Origin: Saprospirales bacterium | Lineage (GTDB): Bacteria > Bacteroidota > Bacteroidia > Chitinophagales > UBA8649 | Reading direction: 5' to 3' | NCBI GenBank assembly: GCA_002708985.1 | Contig: PAPS01000003.1 | Span: 1-33,356 of the forward strand | Length of the DNA: 33,356 bases | Shown: positions 25,110-33,356 of the stretch, in pieces | Position numbering within the stretch: the first letter of the stretch is position 1 | Layout: each line of letters starts with the position of its first letter | Made by a program: the position numbers and the translations under genes | The notes under the pieces: model-generated | Database searches by the model: none | What the model was told of the DNA's origin: nothing | What the model saw: the letters and a program-made list of their open reading frames with translations, nothing else

Positions 25110-25886
25110 ATGAGCCCGAGCGCATTATATAAATCAATGCAGTACGTTCTCCTATTGTTTGCTACACTGTCTCTTTCTCCGCTGCATGCTCAACAAGTTA
25201 GTCGGGATAGTCCAATTGTACTACACGACAAAGAATGTCCAATAATCCAAAAAGATTGTTCAATGGATTATCAATACTTAGCGCGCTGCGTGATGGTTGA
25301 AATCAATCACTTTCGAAGAAGAGAGGGACTTGATACGCTCCGATACTCACCAACTCTTACCTTACATGTTGCCGACAGTTTATTGCGCGTTAGTGCAAAA
25401 AGAGGGAAATCTTACACAGTAGAGACTTTGCCTAATATTATCCGGTACGCCAAACCTAGATATCTCAGTGCTTTACAAAGGGAAACAGGTAATGAAAAAG
25501 TTGAAGTTCAATCGCTCTTTTACAAAACAAGGAATCAATACGGCCATCAGATTAATGATGAATATGTAGCAGCACCAAATAATCAAGAGGAGTTAGTGGT
25601 CATGAAAATGGTGGATATATCATCATACCGTACTACCGCCAAAGGAATCGTGGAGGAATGGAAAAAAAATCAAGCCGCCCTGAAGCTCTTGTTATCCTCA
25701 TCGTCAAATCGTGGATTGCGCTTTGGTCTTGGTATTCGCATGATAAGCGAAGCGAAGGTGATTGGTTATGCATCCATGGGGCAGAGTGGTTATCAAATGG
25801 TGTCAGGTATCGTCGGGATGAAGGGGCAATATGAGGCCCTCTTTGCGACGAAATTCGATATTATACTCTTGGTTGAAAAACCCTAG
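25110..25886 (+). CDS. Secreted CAP-like domain protein
   Basis: 'MSPSALYKSMQYVLLLFATLSLSPLHAQQ' signal peptide, 'VMVEINHFRREGLDTLRYSPTLTLHVADSLLRVSA', 'KGIVEEWKKNQAALKLLLSSSSNRGLRFGLGI'. The track start at 25017 lies inside the divergent gene. Confidence 0.62.
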   Translation: MSPSALYKSMQYVLLLFATLSLSPLHAQQVSRDSPIVLHDKECPIIQKDCSMDYQYLARCVMVEINHFRRREGLDTLRYSPTLTLHVADSLLRVSAKRGKSYTVETLPNIIRYAKPRYLSALQRETGNEKVEVQSLFYKTRNQYGHQINDEYVAAPNNQEELVVMKMVDISSYRTTAKGIVEEWKKNQAALKLLLSSSSNRGLRFGLGIRMISEAKVIGYASMGQSGYQMVSGIVGMKGQYEALFATKFDIILLVEKP

Positions 25887-25920
25887 CATAGGCTCTGACC
25901 TATTGCATTGAGGCTAATTC

Positions 25921-26277
25921 CTAAGATCTTTTAAGATATATCCCAAGCATATGACCAAATAAGCTTCCAAGAAGACCGTGGAGTCCTCCCAGTATTGCGG
26001 TGAGTAAAAATGGATTTAGCGGTAAGATTTTCCCTTCTACAAATCGATGATAAAGGATGTGATGATTTTGTGCTGACATGATGAAACTTATACCTGCCCA
26101 CAGCGCTGCACCAAGTAGCAGTCCAAGAAGTAATTCCTGCCATAAGGGTTTTACAAACAGAAACCCACCAAGAGCAAAAATAACGCCGAGACCCCACCAA
26201 GGAAGATAGCTGACGGCTATGGCACTACCTATGATATAGAAGAATACCATGATGAGTATGTTTCTATTTTTTTTCAT
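25921..26277 (-). CDS. Small integral membrane protein (about 4 TM)
   Basis: 118 aa, strongly hydrophobic. ATGA overlap with the upstream acylase gene argues for a real coupled gene. Confidence 0.7.
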   Translation of the reverse strand: MKKNRNILIMVFFYIIGSAIAVSYLPWWGLGVIFALGGFLFVKPLWQELLLGLLLGAALWAGISFIMSAQNHHILYHRFVEGKILPLNPFLLTAILGGLHGLLGSLFGHMLGIYLKRS

Positions 26278-28718
26278 GGTAGTAATGCTGTCTTAGTAAA
26301 TGCTTCGTTGTCTTGAAAAAAGGATGAACTTTCCATAACAAAGGAATGATACGTTTTATTCAACCAGTCATCGACAAATCCCATGTAATGTGCACTTCCT
26401 GGATTACCCGATTGCCCGCCAGGATAATGTCCACGTCCTTGTATTTTATCTCCTGAAAAATCTAATATCATACGCCATGATGGGCCTGTTGATGTCTTGC
26501 TCGCATTTAGAATATGCTCTCCGCCGCCAGCAGAAGGTAATTCATAACTAAACCCATCAATGCGCAATAAGTGACTGATAGTTGAGGCTTTAGATTGTCC
26601 CCATTGAGACGAGTCCGCATCCCAGTCTTGAAATGTGCAGAGCACATCAAATGTATTATTCAGCAGCTTTTTTTGAGCAGCCACAATATCTCCTTTTAGA
26701 AAAGGATGACTAAGGCTATCTTTTAGCTGGAAATAGGTCTGATACTCATTAGGCTTAACCCATATACTGTCAAATCTTTCATCCTTGTACAGTGAGTCTG
26801 TATACAGTGTGTACCATAGGTGAAATTGACTAGGAGCCACTTTTTCTGCATCGGCCACGAAATCCCATGCTTGAAGGGATTGAGCGACAGGATTTGCCCT
26901 ATCATGGCCATCCAAGTAGGATAGCATGAGCGGTAGCATTTCCGATGCAAAAAGATCATAATTGTCATACTGTATGCTGACCATATCTTCGATACTTGCT
27001 TCATGCAAATTGTTTAATAAGTTATTTAAGCGCCGATTGCGATAGTGTTCAAATTCTCCATGAGTATAATATGGGTAATCTGGGCTCACGGCATGCTGAT
27101 TAGCTGATGATGCATACTGCGATGCGGGATTGTAAAGGGTAGGCATATCCTCGAATGGAATGCTTTCCCTCCAATCAAAACTTGAGGAGGTTCCATCCAT
27201 AACAAAATACCCTTGTCCCTCCTCTAATACGGCGAAATCTCCCTGCTGGCGCAATCCGATATCGCCTTGAAGTGAGGCAAAAATGAAGTTTTGAGCAGGG
27301 CAGCTATAGTATCTTAGTGCATTCAGAAAATCATCCCAATTCTTGGCTTTATTTATCTGATAAAAAGCATAAAACTCTTCGGTTGGATCATGGGCTCTCC
27401 AGCGCAAGGCCAAGTCACCTGTAAACTTTTCTGAAGGGAAAGTCGTCTTGTCATAAACAACAGGCCCATGATGAGAATAGGGGATGTTCAAAATGACATC
27501 TTCACTGCCTCGGCAATGAATTACTTCTTTACGATAGGTTAGGTCTTTCCATACGGAGTCGTGGTAGTATTGTGTCCGATCGTCGTTGATAGTTAACTGA
27601 TACCAATCCTTTACATCTCGACCTGCATTAGTAACACCCCATCCGATGGAATCATTACACCCAATAACAATTCCTGGAGCACCGGGAAAACTGACACCAT
27701 ATGCGTTGTATCCTGGACAACTTATTTGCATTTCCACCCAGATACAAGGTGCATTGAAACTCAAGTGAGGATCGTTTGCAAGCAATGGCTTTCCTGATTT
27801 GCTGCGTTCTTTATGAATTACCCAATTGTTGCTGCCAATGTTTTTATCAGGAGGATTATTCAAACGCTGAGGCATAGCTAAATCGAAAGACGACGGATGG
27901 GCACTTTGTTGAGGACTACTATGGTTTGTGGAATCACTACGAGGGTAGGTCGAAGGCGGGAAAATGGGCTCCATAGGCTGGTAATATTCTCCATAGATTG
28001 TAAAGAACATCTCTTCGCCAAGTGCATTTTTTAGATTGGTGTATTCTAAATCGAATTCTCGATCTGTTAAATCCTTGCTCATAGCCATTAACAGCAAGCA
28101 AGAGTTTAAGTTGGTCCAAGGGCTTGGTTGGTAATCGAGTAACTTATACTCCAAGGGATAGTCTGCGTAGCTTAGGGAATTGATGTAGGCATTTACTCCT
28201 TTTGTGTAAGCATCAAGTAAGGTGCGGGCTTCTGGATTTTTTTCAATGGCCTCAAGCTTTTTTTCTGCACCATAGATCATACCCATTCTACGTTGGTTGA
28301 TATCAATCTCTAGAAGCTTATCCTTGAGATTAGGATCATCGCCAAGGATTTCTGACAGTCGACCGGCCGCGGCAAAAATGGTGAATTCCATTTGCCAAAG
28401 ACGAAGCGAGGCCTCTACATACCCTTGAGCAAAGAACATATCGTGCTCATTTTGGGCACATATATGGGGGATGTATTGGTCATCCCAATAGACCGATACT
28501 TCGTCACGAAGTCCCTTTGTATTGGTTATTGATTTCATTGGCAAAGCGTCAGTGGACTCCGCTTGCCGCCAGATGCCCGAAGCAGGATAAAGAAGATTAC
28601 CTAATGGGGGAATCGGACCATCACCAAGGGTAATTCGATGGGATCCTGTAAAACTGAGGGCTACAAAAAATCCTCCAAACAGAACGGTTAAAACAAATTG
28701 TAAAGCTTTATTTTGCAA
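26274..28718 (-). CDS. Penicillin acylase family (Ntn-hydrolase) protein
   Basis: 814 aa; 'GIPHICAQNEHDMFFAQGYVEASLRLWQME'-like start (YIPHICAQ...), 'NIGSNNWVIHKERSKSGKPLLANDPHLSFNAPCIWVEMQI' with the catalytic beta-subunit Ser, 'GPVV', 'GGQSGNPGSAHY'. Confidence 0.94.
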   Translation of the reverse strand: MQNKALQFVLTVLFGGFFVALSFTGSHRITLGDGPIPPLGNLLYPASGIWRQAESTDALPMKSITNTKGLRDEVSVYWDDQYIPHICAQNEHDMFFAQGYVEASLRLWQMEFTIFAAAGRLSEILGDDPNLKDKLLEIDINQRRMGMIYGAEKKLEAIEKNPEARTLLDAYTKGVNAYINSLSYADYPLEYKLLDYQPSPWTNLNSCLLLMAMSKDLTDREFDLEYTNLKNALGEEMFFTIYGEYYQPMEPIFPPSTYPRSDSTNHSSPQQSAHPSSFDLAMPQRLNNPPDKNIGSNNWVIHKERSKSGKPLLANDPHLSFNAPCIWVEMQISCPGYNAYGVSFPGAPGIVIGCNDSIGWGVTNAGRDVKDWYQLTINDDRTQYYHDSVWKDLTYRKEVIHCRGSEDVILNIPYSHHGPVVYDKTTFPSEKFTGDLALRWRAHDPTEEFYAFYQINKAKNWDDFLNALRYYSCPAQNFIFASLQGDIGLRQQGDFAVLEEGQGYFVMDGTSSSFDWRESIPFEDMPTLYNPASQYASSANQHAVSPDYPYYTHGEFEHYRNRRLNNLLNNLHEASIEDMVSIQYDNYDLFASEMLPLMLSYLDGHDRANPVAQSLQAWDFVADAEKVAPSQFHLWYTLYTDSLYKDERFDSIWVKPNEYQTYFQLKDSLSHPFLKGDIVAAQKKLLNNTFDVLCTFQDWDADSSQWGQSKASTISHLLRIDGFSYELPSAGGGEHILNASKTSTGPSWRMILDFSGDKIQGRGHYPGGQSGNPGSAHYMGFVDDWLNKTYHSFVMESSSFFQDNEAFTKTALLP

Positions 28719-28757
28719 AGGTTAAATCGTTTATTCAATGGCTAACGAATATAGGTA

Positions 28758-29414
28758 ATGCGTCATAACTCGTCGTTGGAAATGGAACGCAAGTTCTTGC
28801 TTTTTTCGCTTTTACAGTCCCTCGTTTTTACGTTGGTTTTTTGGCTGATTTATGCGATGAATAGTGAGGATACTATTGATTCGTTTCATCGTTATGGCTT
28901 AATCCCTAACCAACATGCTGAGTATTGGCGTTGGATAACGATGCATTTCATACACAGTGATCTGGGTCATATATGGAACAATACCTTGCTACTTGTACCG
29001 CTAGTATTTGGTATTCGGATGCAAAACAGAAAGGTCTTTATTCCATTACTTTTGAGCGTTGTGTTTGGAAGTGCAGCCTTCATTTATTGGGTGGGTAGTT
29101 CTCAGTCAATTCATGGCGGGGCAAGTACGCTCGTATACGGTTTTTCTTTCTATCTATTCAGTCATGGTGTCTTGAGCAGAAGGCCAGAAGCAATTGGTAT
29201 GGCACTTACGGTAATATTAATTGCTTCAGGTTTGTTTTGGGGCTTGTTCCCTAGTGCTGTCCCTCAAATATCGTGGGAGGGGCATGTCGGCGGAGCGCTC
29301 AGTGGCTTTATTGTAGCCCTAGTCTATTTTGTTTTGTTTAAGCCATTGCCGAGTAAGTTTGTAAAAGTTCACCCAGAATCCATCCACTTTTTTGAAGAAA
29401 ACCCATTAACATAA
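28758..29414 (+). CDS. Rhomboid family intramembrane serine protease
   Basis: 218 aa; 'HFIHSDLGHIWNN', 'IHGGASTLVYGFSFYLF' (catalytic Ser), 'WEGHVGGALSGFIVA' (catalytic His). Confidence 0.92.
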   Translation: MRHNSSLEMERKFLLFSLLQSLVFTLVFWLIYAMNSEDTIDSFHRYGLIPNQHAEYWRWITMHFIHSDLGHIWNNTLLLVPLVFGIRMQNRKVFIPLLLSVVFGSAAFIYWVGSSQSIHGGASTLVYGFSFYLFSHGVLSRRPEAIGMALTVILIASGLFWGLFPSAVPQISWEGHVGGALSGFIVALVYFVLFKPLPSKFVKVHPESIHFFEENPLT

Positions 29415-29437
29415 TGTGAGAGTTGTATCTTTTCGGC

Positions 29438-31402
29438 ATGCTGATGAAATATAAAATTAGGTTGATTGTACTTTTAAGTGTAGTTGTCATGCTCACGGCC
29501 TTGGATGGCTTAGCTCAAGTAAGCGTTGGAGGTACTCCATTATCATGGAATAGTGATCACTACACTGCCACTGTACCTATCACACTGCCAGTCGTTGACG
29601 AGGCCGCGCTTTTGCTAGAAGATGAGGCACGTCTTGCCAATGGAGAAAAGTCTACTCGCTTTGGCTATAATCATGAGGTTGCCATCGACGTATTATCCTC
29701 CTGCATTTGGGAAACGACTTCGACCCACGAAATTGGTCGCTTATCCATTCAAAGCGAAGGAGCAAGAAGCATTAACCTTATTTTTAACGACTTTCATCTC
29801 GAAGGAGATGTTGCTCTCTTTTTATACAATGAGTCAAGGGAGGACGTCATCGGGGCCTTTACTTCACTAAACAACAAATCCTACCGGTCATTCAGTACAC
29901 TGCCTCTGCCAGGCGATATTCTTACATTGGAGATTAATGCGCCGCTGGGTAGTCGAACAGATTTAACGGTTATTGAATTAGAAACAGTAACCCATGCTTA
30001 CAAAGATTTATTCAATCAATCCTTGGACAAAGGGCTCGGTCAGTCCGGCTCATGTAATGTGAACGTTAATTGTCCTGAAGCTTCAGGTTGGGCGGATGAG
30101 CGTCGATCCGTAGCGAGAATTGTAGTTAATGGAGGTGACCACTGCACAGGAGCTTTAATCAATAATACGGGTAACGATGCAACACCATATTTCTTGACAG
30201 CTAACCACTGCCTAACTGGGAGTGTCTCAAATTGGGTGTTTTGGTTCAATTGGGAAAGTCCCACTTGTAATCCAACACAGAATTCTTCGTACGACGGCAT
30301 TTCAGGTTCTACTTTGCTCGCGAGCTGCTCAAATTCGGATTTTGCCTTGCTGGAGCTAAGTCAGGCAGTACCCTTGGAATATAATCCATATTATGCGGGT
30401 TGGTCTGCGGTTAATACCGCGCCAACATCTACTGTGGGAATCCATCATCCTTCGGGTGATATCAAAAAGTGGTCTTATGATAGCGATGCTTCAGTGTCCT
30501 CTGAGTGGGGTGGTTGGGGTAGTAGCGGTACAAATACCCACTGGGAAGTGCTTGATTGGGACATTGGAACAACAGAAGGTGGTTCATCCGGTAGTCCCTT
30601 GTTTGACCAAAATAAGCGTATTGTAGGCCAGTTGCACGGGGGAGCTGCGCTCTGTGGGAATGACTTTTCTGACTTGTATGGTAAGGTTGCTTATTCCTGG
30701 GACTGTCAAAGTCAAAATTCAGGACGGTTAGATATTTATCTTGACCCGAATAATTCTGGGTTAACCTTATTAGACGGCTTTGATCCCAATGCTGATGTTT
30801 ATGCTAACGATGCTATGGCTGGAGAGATTCTCGGTTTTGAGGATTCCTGCGCATCGGGCGCTATCGCAAAGTTAGTGTTGGTTAATGCAGGAACTGATCC
30901 TCTAACCAGTGCTGATATTCTTTATGGTCTAAACGGTTCGACCCAGCAAACATTAAATTGGTCAGGAAACTTAGCATCTGGTAGTTCTGAGGTTGTTGAT
31001 TTAGAAATTGTGTCGTTAAACCCTGGTCCGATCCTTTATGAAGCACGTGTAAGCAACCCAAATGGAGTAACGGATGAAAATTCAGCTAATAATTTGGTCT
31101 TTGTAAACAAAACCATCGTAGGTCCGGCAGGTTGTACTTCGACGTCAGTCCTCGCTTTAGATGAAGGTGGAATACTTATTGCACCAAACCCTGTTGATCA
31201 GTTGTTATCTCTGTCACGAGTCAATGAGGAGGGTTCAGTGGTTCGTATATACAATGCTAAGGGACAGTTATTATTCCAAGAGCAATGGTTGGGAAATACT
31301 CTTTCCCTCGACGTATCGCAATGGACAAATGGCGTCTACGTAGTTCAGTATCAATCCATGATGACAGGTAAGCAAGGCCGTATTTCCTTTGTGAAACAAT
31401 AG
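29438..31402 (+). CDS. T9SS-exported lysyl-endopeptidase-like trypsin-fold serine protease
   Basis: 'GGDHCTGALINNTGNDATPYFLTANHCLTG' (His), 'CSNSDFALLEL' (Asp), 'GTTEGGSSGSPLFDQNKRIVGQLHGG' (Ser), C-terminal 'ILIAPNPVDQLLSLSR...VRIYNAKGQLLFQ' sorting domain. The track start is TTG 29423; ATGs lie at 29438/29444. Confidence 0.92.
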   Translation: MLMKYKIRLIVLLSVVVMLTALDGLAQVSVGGTPLSWNSDHYTATVPITLPVVDEAALLLEDEARLANGEKSTRFGYNHEVAIDVLSSCIWETTSTHEIGRLSIQSEGARSINLIFNDFHLEGDVALFLYNESREDVIGAFTSLNNKSYRSFSTLPLPGDILTLEINAPLGSRTDLTVIELETVTHAYKDLFNQSLDKGLGQSGSCNVNVNCPEASGWADERRSVARIVVNGGDHCTGALINNTGNDATPYFLTANHCLTGSVSNWVFWFNWESPTCNPTQNSSYDGISGSTLLASCSNSDFALLELSQAVPLEYNPYYAGWSAVNTAPTSTVGIHHPSGDIKKWSYDSDASVSSEWGGWGSSGTNTHWEVLDWDIGTTEGGSSGSPLFDQNKRIVGQLHGGAALCGNDFSDLYGKVAYSWDCQSQNSGRLDIYLDPNNSGLTLLDGFDPNADVYANDAMAGEILGFEDSCASGAIAKLVLVNAGTDPLTSADILYGLNGSTQQTLNWSGNLASGSSEVVDLEIVSLNPGPILYEARVSNPNGVTDENSANNLVFVNKTIVGPAGCTSTSVLALDEGGILIAPNPVDQLLSLSRVNEEGSVVRIYNAKGQLLFQEQWLGNTLSLDVSQWTNGVYVVQYQSMMTGKQGRISFVKQ

Positions 31403-31459
31403 AAAAGCGCCATAATGGCACTTTGGTTGCCTTGGAATAGCTTTTGCTAAGAATGTCCT

Positions 31460-33356
31460 ATGTTTCCTGGTGATTTAAACTTTTCACAAAAGGCAATGGC
31501 TGCTATTGCAGGTGCACAGCAGATGGCCGCCTCAAAACGTCATAAGCAAATCAATACTTGTCATTTGCTCCATGGATTATTGGATGTCAACGACGAGGTG
31601 CTAAACTATGCACTTGCTACTAAGCGTGTAAGTGATCAGGCACTTAAGGAGGGTTTGCCAAATTTGTATAATAAAGAAGCCTCTTCAGAAAAGGAAAGTG
31701 CTTTTCAAATGCCATCGCCGGCCTTGGGTCAGACGATTCTTAGGGCCAAATCGATTTCAGAGAGAACAACAGATTCGCTGATTGAAGTACATCATTTGTT
31801 TTTGGCACTTATGGACAACAACGATGGCGTGACGAAAATACTTTCGGAGGTTGGCCTTGTGGCTGATGATGTGCGTAAAGCGGTCAATGCGCTCAATGAA
31901 TCGGATAAAGATAAAAAGGGTGAAGCGTACCCAAAGGATGACCTTGCAGCGTCGATCTACGCGAACCTAGACAAATATGCTGATAACCTTAATGTGCTTG
32001 CTTCGGACGGAAAACTTGATCCAGTTATTGGACGAGAAGATGAGATTCGTAGTGTGCTTAATGTGTTAGCGCGAAGAACGAAAAACAACCCCCTATTAGT
32101 TGGTGAGGCAGGGGTTGGGAAGACGGCTATTGCGGAAGCAATTGCCTTGCGTCTAGCTCACGGTGATGTGCCAAGAACGCTGGATAAAAAGATACTTTAT
32201 CGTCTAGATCTGGCTACTATTATGGCAGGAACAAAATATCGTGGTGAGTTTGAAGAGCGTATCAAAATGATTCTCAATGATATTCGCCGTGCTGCAGGAG
32301 AAATCATCTTGTTTGTTGATGAAATGCACATGCTGATGGGGGCAGGAAAGGTAGAAGGAGGAAGTATGGATGCAGCGAATCTTCTAAAACCTGCTCTAGC
32401 CCGCGGGGACTTACGCTTAATTGGTGCTACAACCTCTCAGGAATACGAAAAACACATTGTACAAGACAAGGCTATGGAGCGCAGGTTTCAAGTGATTTTA
32501 GTAGATGAACCTAGTAAGGAAGATGCCATTTCCATCCTTCGAGGGTTAAAAGATCGTTATGAAAACCATCATAAGGTGCAATACCTAGATGATGCGATAG
32601 TAGGCGCAGTAGATCTTTCCATTCGTTATCTACCTCATCGCCAGTTACCAGACAAGGCAATTGACTTGCTAGATGAAGCGGGAGCTAGACTACGCCTGGA
32701 ATTGGATTCTATGCCTGAAGAAATTGAGCATTTATCACGTCGAATAAAACAACTTGAAATCGAGAAGGCTGGCCAAGAAAATGATGGAAGTCCTGCTTCT
32801 TTGAAAGCTATCAATGTTTCTCTAAAAGAAAAACAAAAGGAACTTAAAGAACTATCGGCCCTTTGGAAACGTGAAAAAGAGTGGTTGGATGCCATCCAAG
32901 TGGGAAGAGCAAAACTAGAGGAGGCAAAACTAGAAGCAGATAGGGCAGAAAGACAAGGCGAGTTTGCAAGAGTGGCTGAAATACGATACGGCGAAATGGC
33001 AGCAATACAACAAAGTATTGATGATGCAGAGCGTATGCTCCATGACATTCCAGATGAAGAGCGTATGTTAAAAGAAGTCGTTGACGCGGAGGCTGTTACG
33101 GAGATAATAGCGAAATGGACAGGGATTCCTCTCAAAAAAATGATTCGTACGGAGCGCGAAACCTTGATGCATTTGGAATCAATTTTAGAAGACCGAGTAA
33201 AGGGTCAGCATCAAGCGTTATCGGCTTTATCTAGTGCGATACGCAGAAACCGAGCAGGTTTAAACGATATCAATCGTCCTATTGGTACCTTCTTATTTGT
33301 AGGAGGTTCTGGTGTAGGTAAAACCGAAACTGCAAAGGCTCTTGCCTCTACCTTGT
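31460..33356 (+). CDS. clpB: ClpB-type AAA+ disaggregase, 3' truncated by the window edge
   Basis: Absent from the ORF track because no stop lies in the window. ATG 31460: MFPGDLNFSQKAMAAIAGAQQMAASKRHKQINTCHLLHGLL...; 'VIGREDEIRSVLNVLARRTKNNPLLVGEAGVGKTAIAEAIA', 'LFVDEMHMLMGAGK', coiled-coil M-domain, 'AKWTGIPLKKM', second Walker A 'GGSGVGKTETAKALA'. Confidence 0.9.
   Translation, partial: MFPGDLNFSQKAMAAIAGAQQMAASKRHKQINTCHLLHGLLDVNDEVLNYALATKRVSDQALKEGLPNLYNKEASSEKESAFQMPSPALGQTILRAKSISERTTDSLIEVHHLFLALMDNNDGVTKILSEVGLVADDVRKAVNALNESDKDKKGEAYPKDDLAASIYANLDKYADNLNVLASDGKLDPVIGREDEIRSVLNVLARRTKNNPLLVGEAGVGKTAIAEAIALRLAHGDVPRTLDKKILYRLDLATIMAGTKYRGEFEERIKMILNDIRRAAGEIILFVDEMHMLMGAGKVEGGSMDAANLLKPALARGDLRLIGATTSQEYEKHIVQDKAMERRFQVILVDEPSKEDAISILRGLKDRYENHHKVQYLDDAIVGAVDLSIRYLPHRQLPDKAIDLLDEAGARLRLELDSMPEEIEHLSRRIKQLEIEKAGQENDGSPASLKAINVSLKEKQKELKELSALWKREKEWLDAIQVGRAKLEEAKLEADRAERQGEFARVAEIRYGEMAAIQQSIDDAERMLHDIPDEERMLKEVVDAEAVTEIIAKWTGIPLKKMIRTERETLMHLESILEDRVKGQHQALSALSSAIRRNRAGLNDINRPIGTFLFVGGSGVGKTETAKALASTL

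Noticed and set aside
31403-31450. Hairpin GCGCCAT...ATGGCAC between the T9SS protease and clpB
   Set aside because: Stem is very short and there is no adjacent T-tract, so it is not a convincing terminator.
32635-33135. 166-aa minus-strand Ser-rich ORF
   Set aside because: Lies antisense to the coiled-coil M-domain of the ClpB-like gene; low-complexity translation of the opposite strand and no independent start context.
1-33356. CRISPR array, prophage, IS elements, tRNA/rRNA, toxin-antitoxin or BGC
   Set aside because: No repeat-spacer pattern, transposase/integrase motifs, structured RNA genes or biosynthetic megasynthase motifs were recognised on either strand; short RNAs cannot be excluded without tRNAscan/Rfam.

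Overview
The window is a gene-dense Bacteroidota chromosomal segment. Indicators of the lineage are T9SS-type C-terminal sorting domains, GldC, FolE2, TonB and lipoprotein genes, and TAnnTTTG-like promoter elements. Most genes are housekeeping or envelope genes: an scoAB-like CoA transferase, a class IV aminotransferase, photolyase, a GPx-like protein, two PPK2 proteins, a PTPS/QueD-family protein plus FolE2, FabD, Lgt, two pseudouridine synthases, a peroxiredoxin, a penicillin acylase, a rhomboid and a truncated ClpB. I see no CRISPR array, phage, IS element, rRNA or tRNA that I can support. Three observations deserve the most attention. (1) A Fur/Zur-like regulator lies convergent to a His-rich TonB receptor and lipoprotein pair, and the receptor's apparent promoter carries a perfect TGCAAC-TTT-GTTGCA dyad over its -33 element. 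(2) A 937-aa fusion next to gldC joins a DUF4369/DUF5106-like plus thioredoxin (CGHC) half to a coiled-coil, OmpA-like and trypsin-like half, with a visible base-composition shift at the junction. (3) FolE2 with a long extra N-terminus is paired with a PTPS whose CxxxxxHGH motif resembles biopterin-type PTPS-II rather than QueD. All calls come from reading motifs; no database search was run.
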